NCBI RefSeq assembly: GCF_900142895.1
Contig: NZ_LT670847.1
Coordinates: 1-64,000 of the forward strand
DNA length: 64,000 nt
From: Vreelandella subglaciescola
GTDB taxonomy: Bacteria; Pseudomonadota; Gammaproteobacteria; Pseudomonadales; Halomonadaceae
Direction of reading: 5' to 3'
The translations under genes and the position numbers were made by a program. Position 1 is the first letter of the stretch. Each line of letters starts with the position of its first letter. The notes under the pieces are model-generated. The model worked only from the letters and a program-made list of their open reading frames with translations. It had not been told where the DNA came from and searched no databases. Positions 8,262 through 15,814 of this stretch are shown piece by piece.

Positions 8262-9146
8262 TTAGGACTTTAGTGGAGTTTGAATCTTATCGCCAGCGAG
8301 GGGGCTCGAAGCGCATAAGACATTAGTCTGTGACGCTTTGGTTTGACGAACGGTTTGACGAACGGTTTGATGACGTAGCTGACGTGGCGATACGCCAAAG
8401 CAGCGGCGAAAAGCGTGAGACAGCGTACTTTGGCTGGCAAAACCGGTTTGCAGGGCGATGTCGGTCAGCGGCAGGGCGCTTTGCAGGATCATTTGGCGGG
8501 CTGTGCCCAAACGCTGGCGGCGCACGAACTGCCAGGGAGAAAGCCCGGTCTGGCGACGAAACTGCGTGGAAAAATGCGCCTCACTCAGGCAGGCCAGACT
8601 CGCCAGATCAGCGACGCGTAGCGGCTCGGCCAGGTGGTGTTCAATATAGCGCTGAATAGGCGCCATGTTTAAGCGTTTGGATGTCTGTCGGGTGCTCGGG
8701 CCAAGGCGTGACATCAGCGCGCCGAGAAAAGCCACGGCCAGCCGGTCGTGGTGCATGGCGTCGCTATGGTCAGGCGCCGTACGGCCAGGCTCGCTTTCTA
8801 TCAGCGCCATTTCGCTTTCCATAAAGGCCATATAGTGGCGCAGGGCGTTATCGAGCGTAAAAAAGCGTGGAGCATCAAACAGCGCGGCCAACTCGCGATG
8901 ATCACCGCAAAGCGCCGGGGCTTCGGGGGGAAGGTCAAGAATGAGCTGGCGGTTATCAGAATTGCCTGAATAGTAGTGCTCGCAGTTGGCCGGCACGATG
9001 CAGCCGGCGTAGGCATCCAGCCGCCCGCCGAGTCCCTCGATTTCAAAGCGTGCGGTGCCGCAGAGCGTAATCACGATCTGATGAAAAGCGTGCGCGTGAT
9101 GACGGGTAGCGGTGTCCAGCGGCAGCGCGCGAATGGTGCTGAGCAT
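8262..9146 (-). CDS. AraC-family transcriptional regulator, probably of proline catabolism
   Basis: A 294-residue regulator with an N-terminal cupin-like sensor (HHAHAFHQIVITLCGTARFEI, residues about 16-40) and a C-terminal double helix-turn-helix. The HTH part includes MAPIQRYIEHHLAEPLRVADLA, then LTDIALQTGFASQSTLSHAFRRCFGVSPRQLR, the AraC signature. It precedes putA on the same strand by about 145 bp. In Pseudomonas an AraC-type activator (PruR) controls proline use, so a similar role is inferred here. After the HTH the tail carries an RQTV RQTV RQT repeat encoded by a 12-bp tandem repeat at 8341-8375. Start ATG 9146 has a strong GAGGAGG site. Confidence 0.88.
   Translation of the reverse strand: MLSTIRALPLDTATRHHAHAFHQIVITLCGTARFEIEGLGGRLDAYAGCIVPANCEHYYSGNSDNRQLILDLPPEAPALCGDHRELAALFDAPRFFTLDNALRHYMAFMESEMALIESEPGRTAPDHSDAMHHDRLAVAFLGALMSRLGPSTRQTSKRLNMAPIQRYIEHHLAEPLRVADLASLACLSEAHFSTQFRRQTGLSPWQFVRRQRLGTARQMILQSALPLTDIALQTGFASQSTLSHAFRRCFGVSPRQLRHQTVRQTVRQTKASQTNVLCASSPLAGDKIQTPLKS
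8341..8375. repeat. 12-bp tandem repeat inside the AraC-type regulator 3' end
   Basis: GTTTGACGAACG occurs at 8341-8352 and 8353-8364, followed by a diverged partial copy from 8365. On the coding strand it yields in-frame RQTV repeats after the helix-turn-helix, so copy-number change would lengthen the tail without a frameshift. Confidence 0.75.
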
Positions 9147-9163
9147 GGCGACCTCCTCGAGGG

Positions 9164-9523
9164 TTAAGGTTGGCGCAGGGCCATGCGTGCGGCCAGGTGG
9201 TCGCGCAGCGCCTGAAGCTCGGACTGCCCGCGCGTATCCAACAGGGGCTTGCCCTGGGCAATCTGCCAGCGGCGGCCATGCTCTTCCATAAGGTGCACGG
9301 CACGGCGGCGCACGCCTTCCAGATACTCATCGTGCCGAATCGGATAGCCGATCAGCGTGTGCCATTCGCTTTCGCTGACCTGGCTTGCCAGTGCCTTGTC
9401 AAACACGTCCAGCAGGTGGTGTGATTCGGTGCGATAGCGCGGCGTACGGGTCGACAGCAGTATGATCACTGTGCTGCCGATGACCAGCAGGCAAACGCCA
9501 AACACCAGCAAATAAAGCGCCAT
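9164..9523 (-). CDS. Small membrane-anchored protein of unknown function
   Basis: A 119-residue protein with one N-terminal transmembrane helix (LYLLVFGVCLLVIGSTVIILL, about residues 3-23). A charged, probably cytoplasmic or periplasmic helical tail follows, including DVFDKALASQVSESEWHTLIG and VRRRAVHLMEEHGRRWQI. I do not recognise the family. Its stop is 17 bp before the start of the AraC-type gene on the same strand, so the two may be cotranscribed. Start ATG 9523 has a GGAG about 10 bp upstream. The upstream region contains several TGTAC/GTACA half-sites. The function is unknown. Confidence 0.6.
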   Translation of the reverse strand: MALYLLVFGVCLLVIGSTVIILLSTRTPRYRTESHHLLDVFDKALASQVSESEWHTLIGYPIRHDEYLEGVRRRAVHLMEEHGRRWQIAQGKPLLDTRGQSELQALRDHLAARMALRQP

Positions 9524-9540
9524 GAAACGGCTCCGGAATT

Positions 9541-9610
9541 GCGTGTACGGGATGTCATGTACGTTACAGGAACGTCATATGTACAGGGACGTGTGAAGCA
9601 AACGTACATC
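9541..9610. promoter_or_regulatory. Cluster of TGTAC/GTACA half-sites, including a 9-bp inverted repeat
   Basis: ATGTACGTT at 9557-9565 is the exact inverse of AACGTACAT at 9601-9609. Further TGTAC sites lie near 9543 and 9579. The cluster is just upstream of the 9523-start gene and could be an operator for it or for the AraC operon. The protein that binds is unknown. Confidence 0.4.
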
Positions 9611-9790
9611 ATACGCTGACACGCAACGCGAGAAAATTTGTCGGGCAAGCGAACTTTTGTTGATAACGGTGTCTGATAGTTTACAGGCAGCATAGCGATA
9701 GCAGTGGCAAAGGCTGTTGCATTGATCACCGTGACAGGAGGATCAGCGCGAGAATTGTTGGACTGGCTTATTGTTTTCGATCCCTTGTTT

Positions 9791-9817
9791 ACGCTGCCTA
9801 CGGGCAGCGTTTTTTTA
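9791..9817 (+). terminator. Strong plus-strand terminator without an annotated gene upstream
   Basis: The hairpin CGCTGCC-TACG-GGCAGCG (9792-9809) is followed by seven T. It is a textbook intrinsic terminator on the plus strand. The genes on both sides are on the minus strand, and the only plus frame crossing it reads through the hairpin. The roughly 350-bp gap 9524-9873 otherwise holds the TGTAC cluster described separately. A small RNA ending here is possible. Confidence 0.8.
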
Positions 9818-9873
9818 TGCATGCCATATTGTTACGTCTTCAGCATGCCGAAGGACCGAGTCTCACGAATACA

Positions 9874-10281
9874 TCAATGGCGCCGCGTATTGAGCAGGGC
9901 CATCAGGATGTCGCGCCGCGTGACAATGCCGACGAGGCGCTGCTGCTCCACGACCGGGTAAATCTTGGGCTTGGCGCCAAGCATTTCCTGAGCCAGGTCG
10001 GTAATGGATTTGTTGGGCGTAACGCTGAGCACGTCGTTGCGCATCAGTTCTTTTACCAGCGGCGCTTCACCGTCATTATAAACGCTATCCAGTACCTGAC
10101 CGATCACATCCTGCTCGGAAATAAAGCCCACCAGACGATCCGCGCTATCGACGACCGGTGCGCCGGGCAGGCGATGTAGCGTCAAACCCTGGGCAAGCGT
10201 GGTGATCGAGGTCTCTGGCGATACCCGGTAGCAGTCCCGGGACATGATATCGCGAACAACATCCGGCGTTTTCTGAGCCAT
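9874..10281 (-). CDS. CBS-domain protein
   Basis: A 135-residue protein made almost entirely of two CBS domains. The first is VRDIMSRDCYRVSPETSITTLA...LVGFISEQDVI (about residues 9-60). The second is VKELMRNDVLSVTPNKSITDLA...LVGIVTRRDIL (about 73-128). Paired CBS domains (a Bateman module) bind adenine nucleotides. Stand-alone proteins of this kind are thought to sense energy state or regulate partner enzymes, and no partner is evident here. Start ATG 10281 has AGGAG at good spacing. It appears to be a single-gene unit. Confidence 0.88.
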   Translation of the reverse strand: MAQKTPDVVRDIMSRDCYRVSPETSITTLAQGLTLHRLPGAPVVDSADRLVGFISEQDVIGQVLDSVYNDGEAPLVKELMRNDVLSVTPNKSITDLAQEMLGAKPKIYPVVEQQRLVGIVTRRDILMALLNTRRH

Positions 10282-10382
10282 AATAATGCTCCTGACACGA
10301 ATCGTGGTTGAAGAACGCTGCAGCGGCCATCATTTATAAAACTAGCCTATTTCATTGATTTTTACCCGCCAGGAGTACGCTG

Positions 10383-10979
10383 ATGGATGCACGCGAATAC
10401 TTGAGCCGTAAGGGCGTTGCGCTGGACCGCGACCCGGATCGTCCTAATACCCTGGAAGAGAAAGCCTGGGAACGCGCCCGTGGCGCCGGTGACCACCGGC
10501 CTATTACCGGCACGCCGCACGACTGGGAGGATTGGGAGCGCTATCACGACGAGCTGGCCGAAGATGCGGCGTCGCTGGAGCAGAAAATCGACAAGCAGGC
10601 CCACCGTCAGGCGGAACACCCGCCCGTAACGGCGCCCGCTAGCGAGTCTGAAGCGAACGCATCCGCCCCCGAGCCTGAACCTGAACCTGAACCTGAACCT
10701 GAACCTGAACCGGCGCAGGCAGCGGCCAGCGCGGCGGTGGGGCACTTTACGCCGCCAGCGCCAGGCCAGGCGGCCGAGCTGGATATGCCCGCCGCGCCCG
10801 CTGAAGATGAGCCCGCGGTGCTCAACGCCGCCTACGCCGCGCTGGCCGTGCTGTTCCCACCGCTGGCCGTCGGGTTGAGCGGCGGTGGCGGGCAGCGAGT
10901 CGCGATCAGTATCGCTCTGACCTTGCTGCTGTGGGTGCCGGGCATCATCTATGCGATCACCTGGCTGCGCCGCCGCTAA
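10383..10979 (+). CDS. Pmp3/YqaE-family membrane protein with an acidic proline-rich N-terminal extension
   Basis: A 198-residue protein. Residues about 148-198 (AALAVLFPPLAVGLSGG...ALTLLLWVPGIIYAITWL) match the Pmp3/YqaE (UPF0057) proteolipid fold: two transmembrane helices with the PPLAV and LLWVPGIIYA signatures. Family members are usually only about 50-60 residues long. Here a 145-residue hydrophilic region precedes it: MDAREYLSRKGVALDRDPDRP, a charged segment, and seven Glu-Pro dipeptides near residues 97-110. Pmp3 proteins affect membrane potential and salt tolerance in eukaryotes; a similar role is only inferred. Start ATG 10383 has AGGAG. Confidence 0.75.
   Translation: MDAREYLSRKGVALDRDPDRPNTLEEKAWERARGAGDHRPITGTPHDWEDWERYHDELAEDAASLEQKIDKQAHRQAEHPPVTAPASESEANASAPEPEPEPEPEPEPEPAQAAASAAVGHFTPPAPGQAAELDMPAAPAEDEPAVLNAAYAALAVLFPPLAVGLSGGGGQRVAISIALTLLLWVPGIIYAITWLRRR
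10671..10712. repeat. Hexanucleotide repeat encoding (Glu-Pro)7
   Basis: Seven successive GA(A/G)CC(T/G) hexamers encode an EP repeat in the Pmp3-like protein. The five central copies are identical (GAACCT), making this a slippage-prone tract that would change linker length in frame. Confidence 0.9.
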
Positions 10980-11045
10980 TGGCGTTGGGCAGCGCACGGC
11001 AAGCCGGTATACTCGGGTAAACGTTTTTCTGTAACGAGGTTTACC

Positions 11046-11915
11046 GTGAGCTATCTTATTGGCGTGACGGCGCTGTGGGCATTTTCGTTCTCGCTGATTG
11101 GCGCCTATCTGGCTGGTCAGGTCGACAGCTATTTCGCCGTGCTGGTGCGGGTGTTGCTGGCGACGCTGGTCTTTTTGCCGTTTTTGCGCCCCCGCCTTTT
11201 GCAGGGCAAAAAGCGTCTTGCGCTGATGGTGATCGGCGCGCTGCAGCTAGGCGTCATGTACCTGTTTTTTTATCAGTCGTTTCTACTGCTGTCGGTGCCC
11301 GAAGTGCTGTTGTTTACCGTCTTTACGCCGGTGTATATCGCGCTGCTTGACGACCTGCTGTTTGGCCGCTTTACGCCGCTTTATTTGCTCACGGCATTGC
11401 TGGCCGTGCTGGGCGCGGCGGTAATCCGCTACGACGGCGTCAATGCCGGTTTCTGGCTGGGCTTCTTCGTGGTGCAGGGCGCCAACCTGTGTTTTGCGCT
11501 GGGGCAGGTGGGCTACCGACGGCTGGCTGTCACGCTGCCGCACTCGCTGCCGTGGCATAACGTCTTCGGCTGGTTTTTTCTCGGCGCACTCGCGGTAGCG
11601 CTGCCCGCGTTTTTACTGCTGGGCAATACGGCCGCCTTGCCCACTGCAGGCCACCAATGGCTGGTGCTGGTGTGGCTGGGGCTCGCCGCCTCGGGCGGCG
11701 GCTATTTTCTCTGGAACCGCGGCGCGGTCAAGGTAAATGCGGGCACGTTGGCGATCATGAACAACGCGCTGGTGCCTGCGGGGCTACTGGTCAATCTGGT
11801 GCTGTGGAATCGCGAGGCCGATCTTGGCCGCCTGGCGCTGGGCGGGGCGATTATCGGCCTTTCGCTGTGGCTCAACCAGCGGCTTTACCGCGGGCGCAAA
11901 GCCGCGGTGGCCTGA
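11046..11915 (+). CDS. EamA/DMT-superfamily permease
   Basis: A 289-residue integral membrane protein with about ten transmembrane helices in two EamA repeats (about residues 1-135 and 145-280). It fits the drug/metabolite transporter superfamily. N-terminal ALWAFSFSLIGAYLAG and the second-repeat SGGGYFLWNRGAVKVNAG are typical of carboxylate, amino-acid or metabolite exporters. The substrate cannot be read from sequence. The start is GTG 11046, preceded by AACGAGG, and a TATACT -10-like box lies about 35 bp upstream. It lies before nadK but with about 85 bp between them, so cotranscription is uncertain. Confidence 0.85.
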   Translation: MSYLIGVTALWAFSFSLIGAYLAGQVDSYFAVLVRVLLATLVFLPFLRPRLLQGKKRLALMVIGALQLGVMYLFFYQSFLLLSVPEVLLFTVFTPVYIALLDDLLFGRFTPLYLLTALLAVLGAAVIRYDGVNAGFWLGFFVVQGANLCFALGQVGYRRLAVTLPHSLPWHNVFGWFFLGALAVALPAFLLLGNTAALPTAGHQWLVLVWLGLAASGGGYFLWNRGAVKVNAGTLAIMNNALVPAGLLVNLVLWNREADLGRLALGGAIIGLSLWLNQRLYRGRKAAVA

Positions 11916-12000
11916 GCGAGCCACGTGCCACGACTTAAGCCTATTTGCCCGCCGCCGCCTGGGCCGACATAATGCAGGCCGATGTTAATGGGTTGCCTTA

Positions 12001-12930
12001 ATGACTGACACAGCTTCTGCTACCGGCGCACCGCCTGATGATAGCGGTAAGCGGCCTTTTGCCACCATCGGCCTGATCGGCCGGCTGGGCAGCGACAAGG
12101 TCGTGGATTCTCTCAAGCGCTTGATTCGCTACTTGACCGAGCGCGACTATCACGTGGTGATCGAAGACCGCACGGCTACGGTCGTGACGGACCACGGCTT
12201 GCCGGAAACCAGCCGCCGGGCACTGGGCGAGCTGTGCGATCTGGTGATCGTCGTGGGCGGCGACGGCAGCCTGTTGGGCGCGGCGCGCACGCTGTGTGAG
12301 ACCGGCACGTTGATCCTGGGCGTGAATCGCGGTCGCCTGGGGTTTCTGACCGATATTTCCCCCGACGAGCTGGAAGCCCGCGTTGGCGAGGTGCTGGCCG
12401 GCCACTTTGAGCGCGAAGAGCGCTTTCTGCTGGATGCCGAGCTTTACCGTAACGGCGTTGCCGTCGGCCACGGCGAAGCGCTCAACGAAGTCGTGGTGCA
12501 TTCGGGTAAAGCCGTGCGCATGATCGAGTTTGAGCTGTTCGTCGACGGCCAGTTTGTTTATAGCCAGCGCAGCGACGGTCTGATCGTCGCCACGCCCACC
12601 GGCTCCACGGCCTACGCGCTTTCCGGCGGCGGGCCGATCATGCACCCCAAGCTTGATGTGGTAACGCTGGTGCCGATGTTTCCGCATACGCTGTCCAGCC
12701 GGCCGGTGGTGCTGGACGCGGCCAGCGAAATCCGCATTCATATTGGCGAAACCAACCTGACCTATCCGCATATCAGCTGCGACGGCCAGACTCGCGCGGT
12801 GGCCAAGCCCGACGACGTGCTGGTGGTAAAACGCAAACCTGAACGGGTGCAGCTGGTACACCCGCTCGGGCATAATTTTTACGAAGTGCTGCGCAGTAAG
12901 CTGGGCTGGAGCCATCGGCTGGGAGATTAA
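12001..12930 (+). CDS. nadK: NAD kinase
   Basis: A 309-residue cytoplasmic NAD kinase that phosphorylates NAD to NADP with ATP or polyphosphate. The GGDGSLLGAAR active-site motif lies near residues 85-95, followed by GVNRGRLGFLTDISPDEL and the second-domain TPTGSTAYALSGGGPIMHP. Length is typical (about 290-310). It ends two bases before the metallophosphoesterase gene, implying an operon. nadK is usually essential, which makes IS-mediated deletion between copies 1 and 2, which flank it, probably lethal. Confidence 0.96.
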   Translation: MTDTASATGAPPDDSGKRPFATIGLIGRLGSDKVVDSLKRLIRYLTERDYHVVIEDRTATVVTDHGLPETSRRALGELCDLVIVVGGDGSLLGAARTLCETGTLILGVNRGRLGFLTDISPDELEARVGEVLAGHFEREERFLLDAELYRNGVAVGHGEALNEVVVHSGKAVRMIEFELFVDGQFVYSQRSDGLIVATPTGSTAYALSGGGPIMHPKLDVVTLVPMFPHTLSSRPVVLDAASEIRIHIGETNLTYPHISCDGQTRAVAKPDDVLVVKRKPERVQLVHPLGHNFYEVLRSKLGWSHRLGD

Positions 12931-12932
12931 TC

Positions 12933-13928
12933 ATGCACAACACCCCGCAAGGCAGGCCACGGCTGGAAGGTTACGATTTAATTGGCGATGTTCACGGCTG
13001 CGGCGCGACGCTGGTTACGCTGCTGGAGAAAATGGGCTACGAGCAACGCGGCGGCGTATACCGGCATCCGCGGCGGAAAGTGATTTTTCTCGGGGATTTG
13101 ATTGACCGCGGGCCGCGTATTCGTCTTTCGGTGACCATTGCCCGGCGTATGGTGGAAGAGGGCGAGGCGCACATCGTCATGGGTAACCATGAATATAACG
13201 CGCTGGCCTATTCCTATCCGGGGCCAGCCGGCAGCGGTAAGCGCTGGCTGCGCGAGCATACGCCGCGCAACAATCGTCTGATTCGTGAAACGCTGGAGCA
13301 GTATTACGACTATACCAACGAGTGGGAAGATACCCTGGCGTGGTTCAAGACCATTCCGCTGTGTCTGGAGATTGACGGTATTCGCGTGGTTCACGCCTGC
13401 TGGGATGAGACGCTGATCTCGAGGTTAAAGCAGCGCCACCCCAACGCCTGTATGGACGATGCGTTTCTGGAAGAGTCGACTGATGCCTCGACCGAGGCGT
13501 TCAGCATTCTTGACCGGCTGACGCGCGGAGCGAACATCCCGCTGCCCGGTGACGTCGAGATCCATTCCGGCGACGGCTTTACGCGCCGGAGTTTCCGCGC
13601 GCATTTCTGGAGCAAAGATCCGTTGGTCTGGGGCGACGTGGTGTTTCAGCCGGACAACCTGCCGGGTGATCTGGAAGCCCGGCTGCTTGAGCCGGGTGAG
13701 CGCCAGCGCTTGAGCTACTACGGCAGTGATCAGCCGCCGCTGTTTATTGGCCATTACTGGTGCGAGGGCGTGCCGTCGCTGCCGACGCACAATATTGCCT
13801 GCCTGGACTACAGTGCAGTGAAGTACGGGCGCCTGGTAGCGTACCGCTGGAGCGGCGAGCAAACGCTGAACGCCGACCGTTTTGTCTGGGTGCGCGTGCC
13901 CCGTGAAGAGAGCTTGCTGTCGGGCTGA
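12933..13928 (+). CDS. Metallophosphoesterase (calcineurin-like, ApaH/PrpE-type)
   Basis: A 331-residue protein with a calcineurin-like phosphoesterase domain at its N terminus: GDVHGCGATLVTLLEKMGY (about 18-36), FLGDLIDRGPRI (about 52-63) and MGNHEYNALAY (about 81-91). These supply the dinuclear metal ligands. The C-terminal half (WSKDPLVWGDVVFQPDNLP, PLFIGHYWCEG) resembles the Ser/Thr-phosphatase-like or dinucleotide-polyphosphate hydrolase families. The substrate is unknown. It is tightly coupled to nadK (two-base gap). Its terminator (15765-15791) is now separated from it by IS copy 2. Confidence 0.85.
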   Translation: MHNTPQGRPRLEGYDLIGDVHGCGATLVTLLEKMGYEQRGGVYRHPRRKVIFLGDLIDRGPRIRLSVTIARRMVEEGEAHIVMGNHEYNALAYSYPGPAGSGKRWLREHTPRNNRLIRETLEQYYDYTNEWEDTLAWFKTIPLCLEIDGIRVVHACWDETLISRLKQRHPNACMDDAFLEESTDASTEAFSILDRLTRGANIPLPGDVEIHSGDGFTRRSFRAHFWSKDPLVWGDVVFQPDNLPGDLEARLLEPGERQRLSYYGSDQPPLFIGHYWCEGVPSLPTHNIACLDYSAVKYGRLVAYRWSGEQTLNADRFVWVRVPREESLLSG

Positions 13929-14003
13929 TGCAGCGACACATCGCCGATTTTAGAAAAACTGACATTTTTTGCGATAGCGAGTGAACTTTGCCTGCTGCCG
14001 GCC

Positions 14004-15730
14004 CTCATCCCGCCTTATTCACCGGGCTGAGACAGAAAAGAAGATGGCGAGCAGTTTCTCTTGTAGAATCAATATGTTCCTAACCGAACTTGACTCAAGA
14101 GGACCACTCGCCATGGGTGAAAGCCTATCCCCCTGGACCCCGTCATGCAACGGGTCCATCCGCGTCGAGCTCAGCGGCCATCGCACCACCAGCGACAGCG
14201 GTGCTTTGCTGTTGCGTGAAGCCCTCGACAACAGCGGCATGATCGATGCGCTGGACGACCATCTGGTCGATCATCGCGACCCGGATCGCGTCCGCCACTC
14301 GTTAGCCAGCCAGCTGCGTACCCTGGTGCTGCAGCGTTCGATGGGCTGGATCGACCTCAGCGATACCGACACGCTCCGCCGTGACCCGCTCTGGCAGCTA
14401 GCCTGCAGTGATGCCCGCGGGACAACGCCGTTGGCTCAGGACCGGCCATCTCAAGCGACGCTGTCGCGGCTGCTGACGTGCCTGGGCCGCGACGACAATA
14501 TCGATACCGTGCATGAGGGCCTGCTGCGGCTGGCGGTCTGGCGACTGACCTCGCTGGACGGCGGCGAACGCCCCGAGCATCTGACGCTGGACATCGACGG
14601 CTTGCCGATCGACGTCCACGGCCACCAGGGCGGTTCGGCGTTTCATGGACTTTACGGGGCCAGAATCTACTCGCCTTTGGTGGCCTCGCTGGCAGAGACC
14701 GGCGACATGGTGGGCGGTCTGCTGCGTGAAGGTAACGCCGGCCCAGCCGAGAATGCCGATACCTGGATCCCACATCTGGTGCGGCGACTCAACGAGAGCA
14801 CCGGGGCCAAGGTCAAGGTACGCATCGACGCGGGTTTCACCGACAACGACACGCTTGAGGCGCTGGAAGATCGCGACATCGAGTATCTGGGCCGGTTGCG
14901 CAGTCATACGGGCCTGCAGACACTGGCAGCGCCACATCTGAAGCGGCCACGCGGCCGGCCCCCCGAGCAACCTCGGGAATGGTGCCATGACCTGGCGTAC
15001 CAAGCCGGTACCTGGCCGGCGCCGCGGCGCGTGGTGCTGGTGGTACAAGAGCGGCCCGATGATCTGCTGCTGCATGCCTTCTTTTTGGTCACCAACCTCG
15101 GCAAGTTCAACTGGCCGCCGGAAAAGGTCCTGGCGCTTTATCGCAAGCGCGGCAGCGCCGAAGCCCACATGGGCGAGGTGAAGTCGGCGCTCGACCTGCA
15201 TCTCTCCTCGACTGATCGCGGTGTCTCCACCGTCCAGGACGTCATGGCCCGCAACGAGGTAAACCTGCTGCTGACTCTCTGCGCTTATCAGGTGCTACAC
15301 GGGCTGCGTTGCCTGTTGGAACGACAGACCCGGCAGGGCTGGAGCCTGAAGCGGATGCGCGAGCAGGTGCTTAAGGTGGCCGCCACGCTGACAGTGCACG
15401 CCCGGCGCATCACCGTGCACCTCGGCGATGCCGCCGATAAATGGTGGCCATCTTTACTGAAAGGGTTGCCGCGGCTGACGGCATTGACCTGACACGTCGC
15501 ATTACTCAGCCTTTTCCAGCAGACAAAACGGCCACTATGGAGGCCGACGACCACGGCTGCGCCGTCACTCGAAACCAATGAACTTCAGTTATAAATATCA
15601 CGGCATTGATACGATAAAGCTATGTGCTAATCGGCTACTCAGCGACCGTATGACATAAAAGCCGGTCGGTCCCGGTCACCACGGGACGTAAAACGCTCGT
15701 TCGGCGTCCTGATGAATAAGGCGGGCTCAT
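14004..15730 (+). mobile_element. IS1380-family insertion sequence, copy 2 (intact), with target duplication
   Basis: The element is 14009-15725 (1717 bp), with ends CCCGCCTTATTCA and TGAATAAGGCGGG. The 5-bp duplication CTCAT lies at 14004-14008 and 15726-15730. In the stretches compared it is identical to copy 1 except for one extra C. It sits between the metallophosphoesterase stop and that gene's terminator, so no coding sequence is hit. It has the same orientation as copies 1 and 3. Confidence 0.96.
14113..15492 (+). CDS. IS1380-family transposase (intact)
   Basis: A 459-residue DDE transposase from the ATG at 14113, which has AGAGGA about 9 bases upstream. The longer frame from 13981 begins outside the element, so that start is rejected. 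Catalytic acidic residues are visible in LTLDIDGLPID (about residue 160), in KVRIDAGFTDND (about 235), and in the C-terminal YREK signature YRKRGSAEAHMGEVK, which fits Y-x2-R-x3-E-x6-K exactly. The protein ends just before about 230 bp of non-coding element. This is the likely source of active transposase for copy 1. Confidence 0.93.
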   Translation: MGESLSPWTPSCNGSIRVELSGHRTTSDSGALLLREALDNSGMIDALDDHLVDHRDPDRVRHSLASQLRTLVLQRSMGWIDLSDTDTLRRDPLWQLACSDARGTTPLAQDRPSQATLSRLLTCLGRDDNIDTVHEGLLRLAVWRLTSLDGGERPEHLTLDIDGLPIDVHGHQGGSAFHGLYGARIYSPLVASLAETGDMVGGLLREGNAGPAENADTWIPHLVRRLNESTGAKVKVRIDAGFTDNDTLEALEDRDIEYLGRLRSHTGLQTLAAPHLKRPRGRPPEQPREWCHDLAYQAGTWPAPRRVVLVVQERPDDLLLHAFFLVTNLGKFNWPPEKVLALYRKRGSAEAHMGEVKSALDLHLSSTDRGVSTVQDVMARNEVNLLLTLCAYQVLHGLRCLLERQTRQGWSLKRMREQVLKVAATLTVHARRITVHLGDAADKWWPSLLKGLPRLTALT

Positions 15731-15764
15731 AGTAAGTGTTCCCTTGAATGATCCCTTGCTTTAT

Positions 15765-15791
15765 CCGGCGGCTTCCACCGCCGGTTTTTTT
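15765..15791 (+). terminator. Intrinsic terminator, originally of nadK-metallophosphoesterase
   Basis: The hairpin CCGGCGG-CTTCCA-CCGCCGG is followed by seven T. It precedes the rhomboid gene and before IS insertion would have lain about 120-145 bp after the metallophosphoesterase stop. Confidence 0.85.
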
Positions 15792-15814
15792 CGTCTGGAC
15801 ATAAAGAGAGCGCC

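Noticed and set aside
9704..9961. An 85-codon plus-strand frame in the CBS upstream gap
   Set aside because: It reads straight through a strong terminator and into the antisense of the CBS gene; no family features.
13981..14112. An upstream start for the IS transposase, beginning outside the element
   Set aside because: An internal ATG with AGAGGA fits the family length, and the leader region differs most between copies, as expected for non-coding DNA.
14398..15201. A 267-codon minus-strand frame within IS copies 2 and 3
   Set aside because: Present only as the complement of the transposase; no ribosome site and no known family.
3164..15725. Composite transposon formed by IS copies 1 and 2
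   Set aside because: Each copy has its own target duplication (GTAAT, CTCAT) and the interior holds normal core genes such as nadK, so these are independent insertions.
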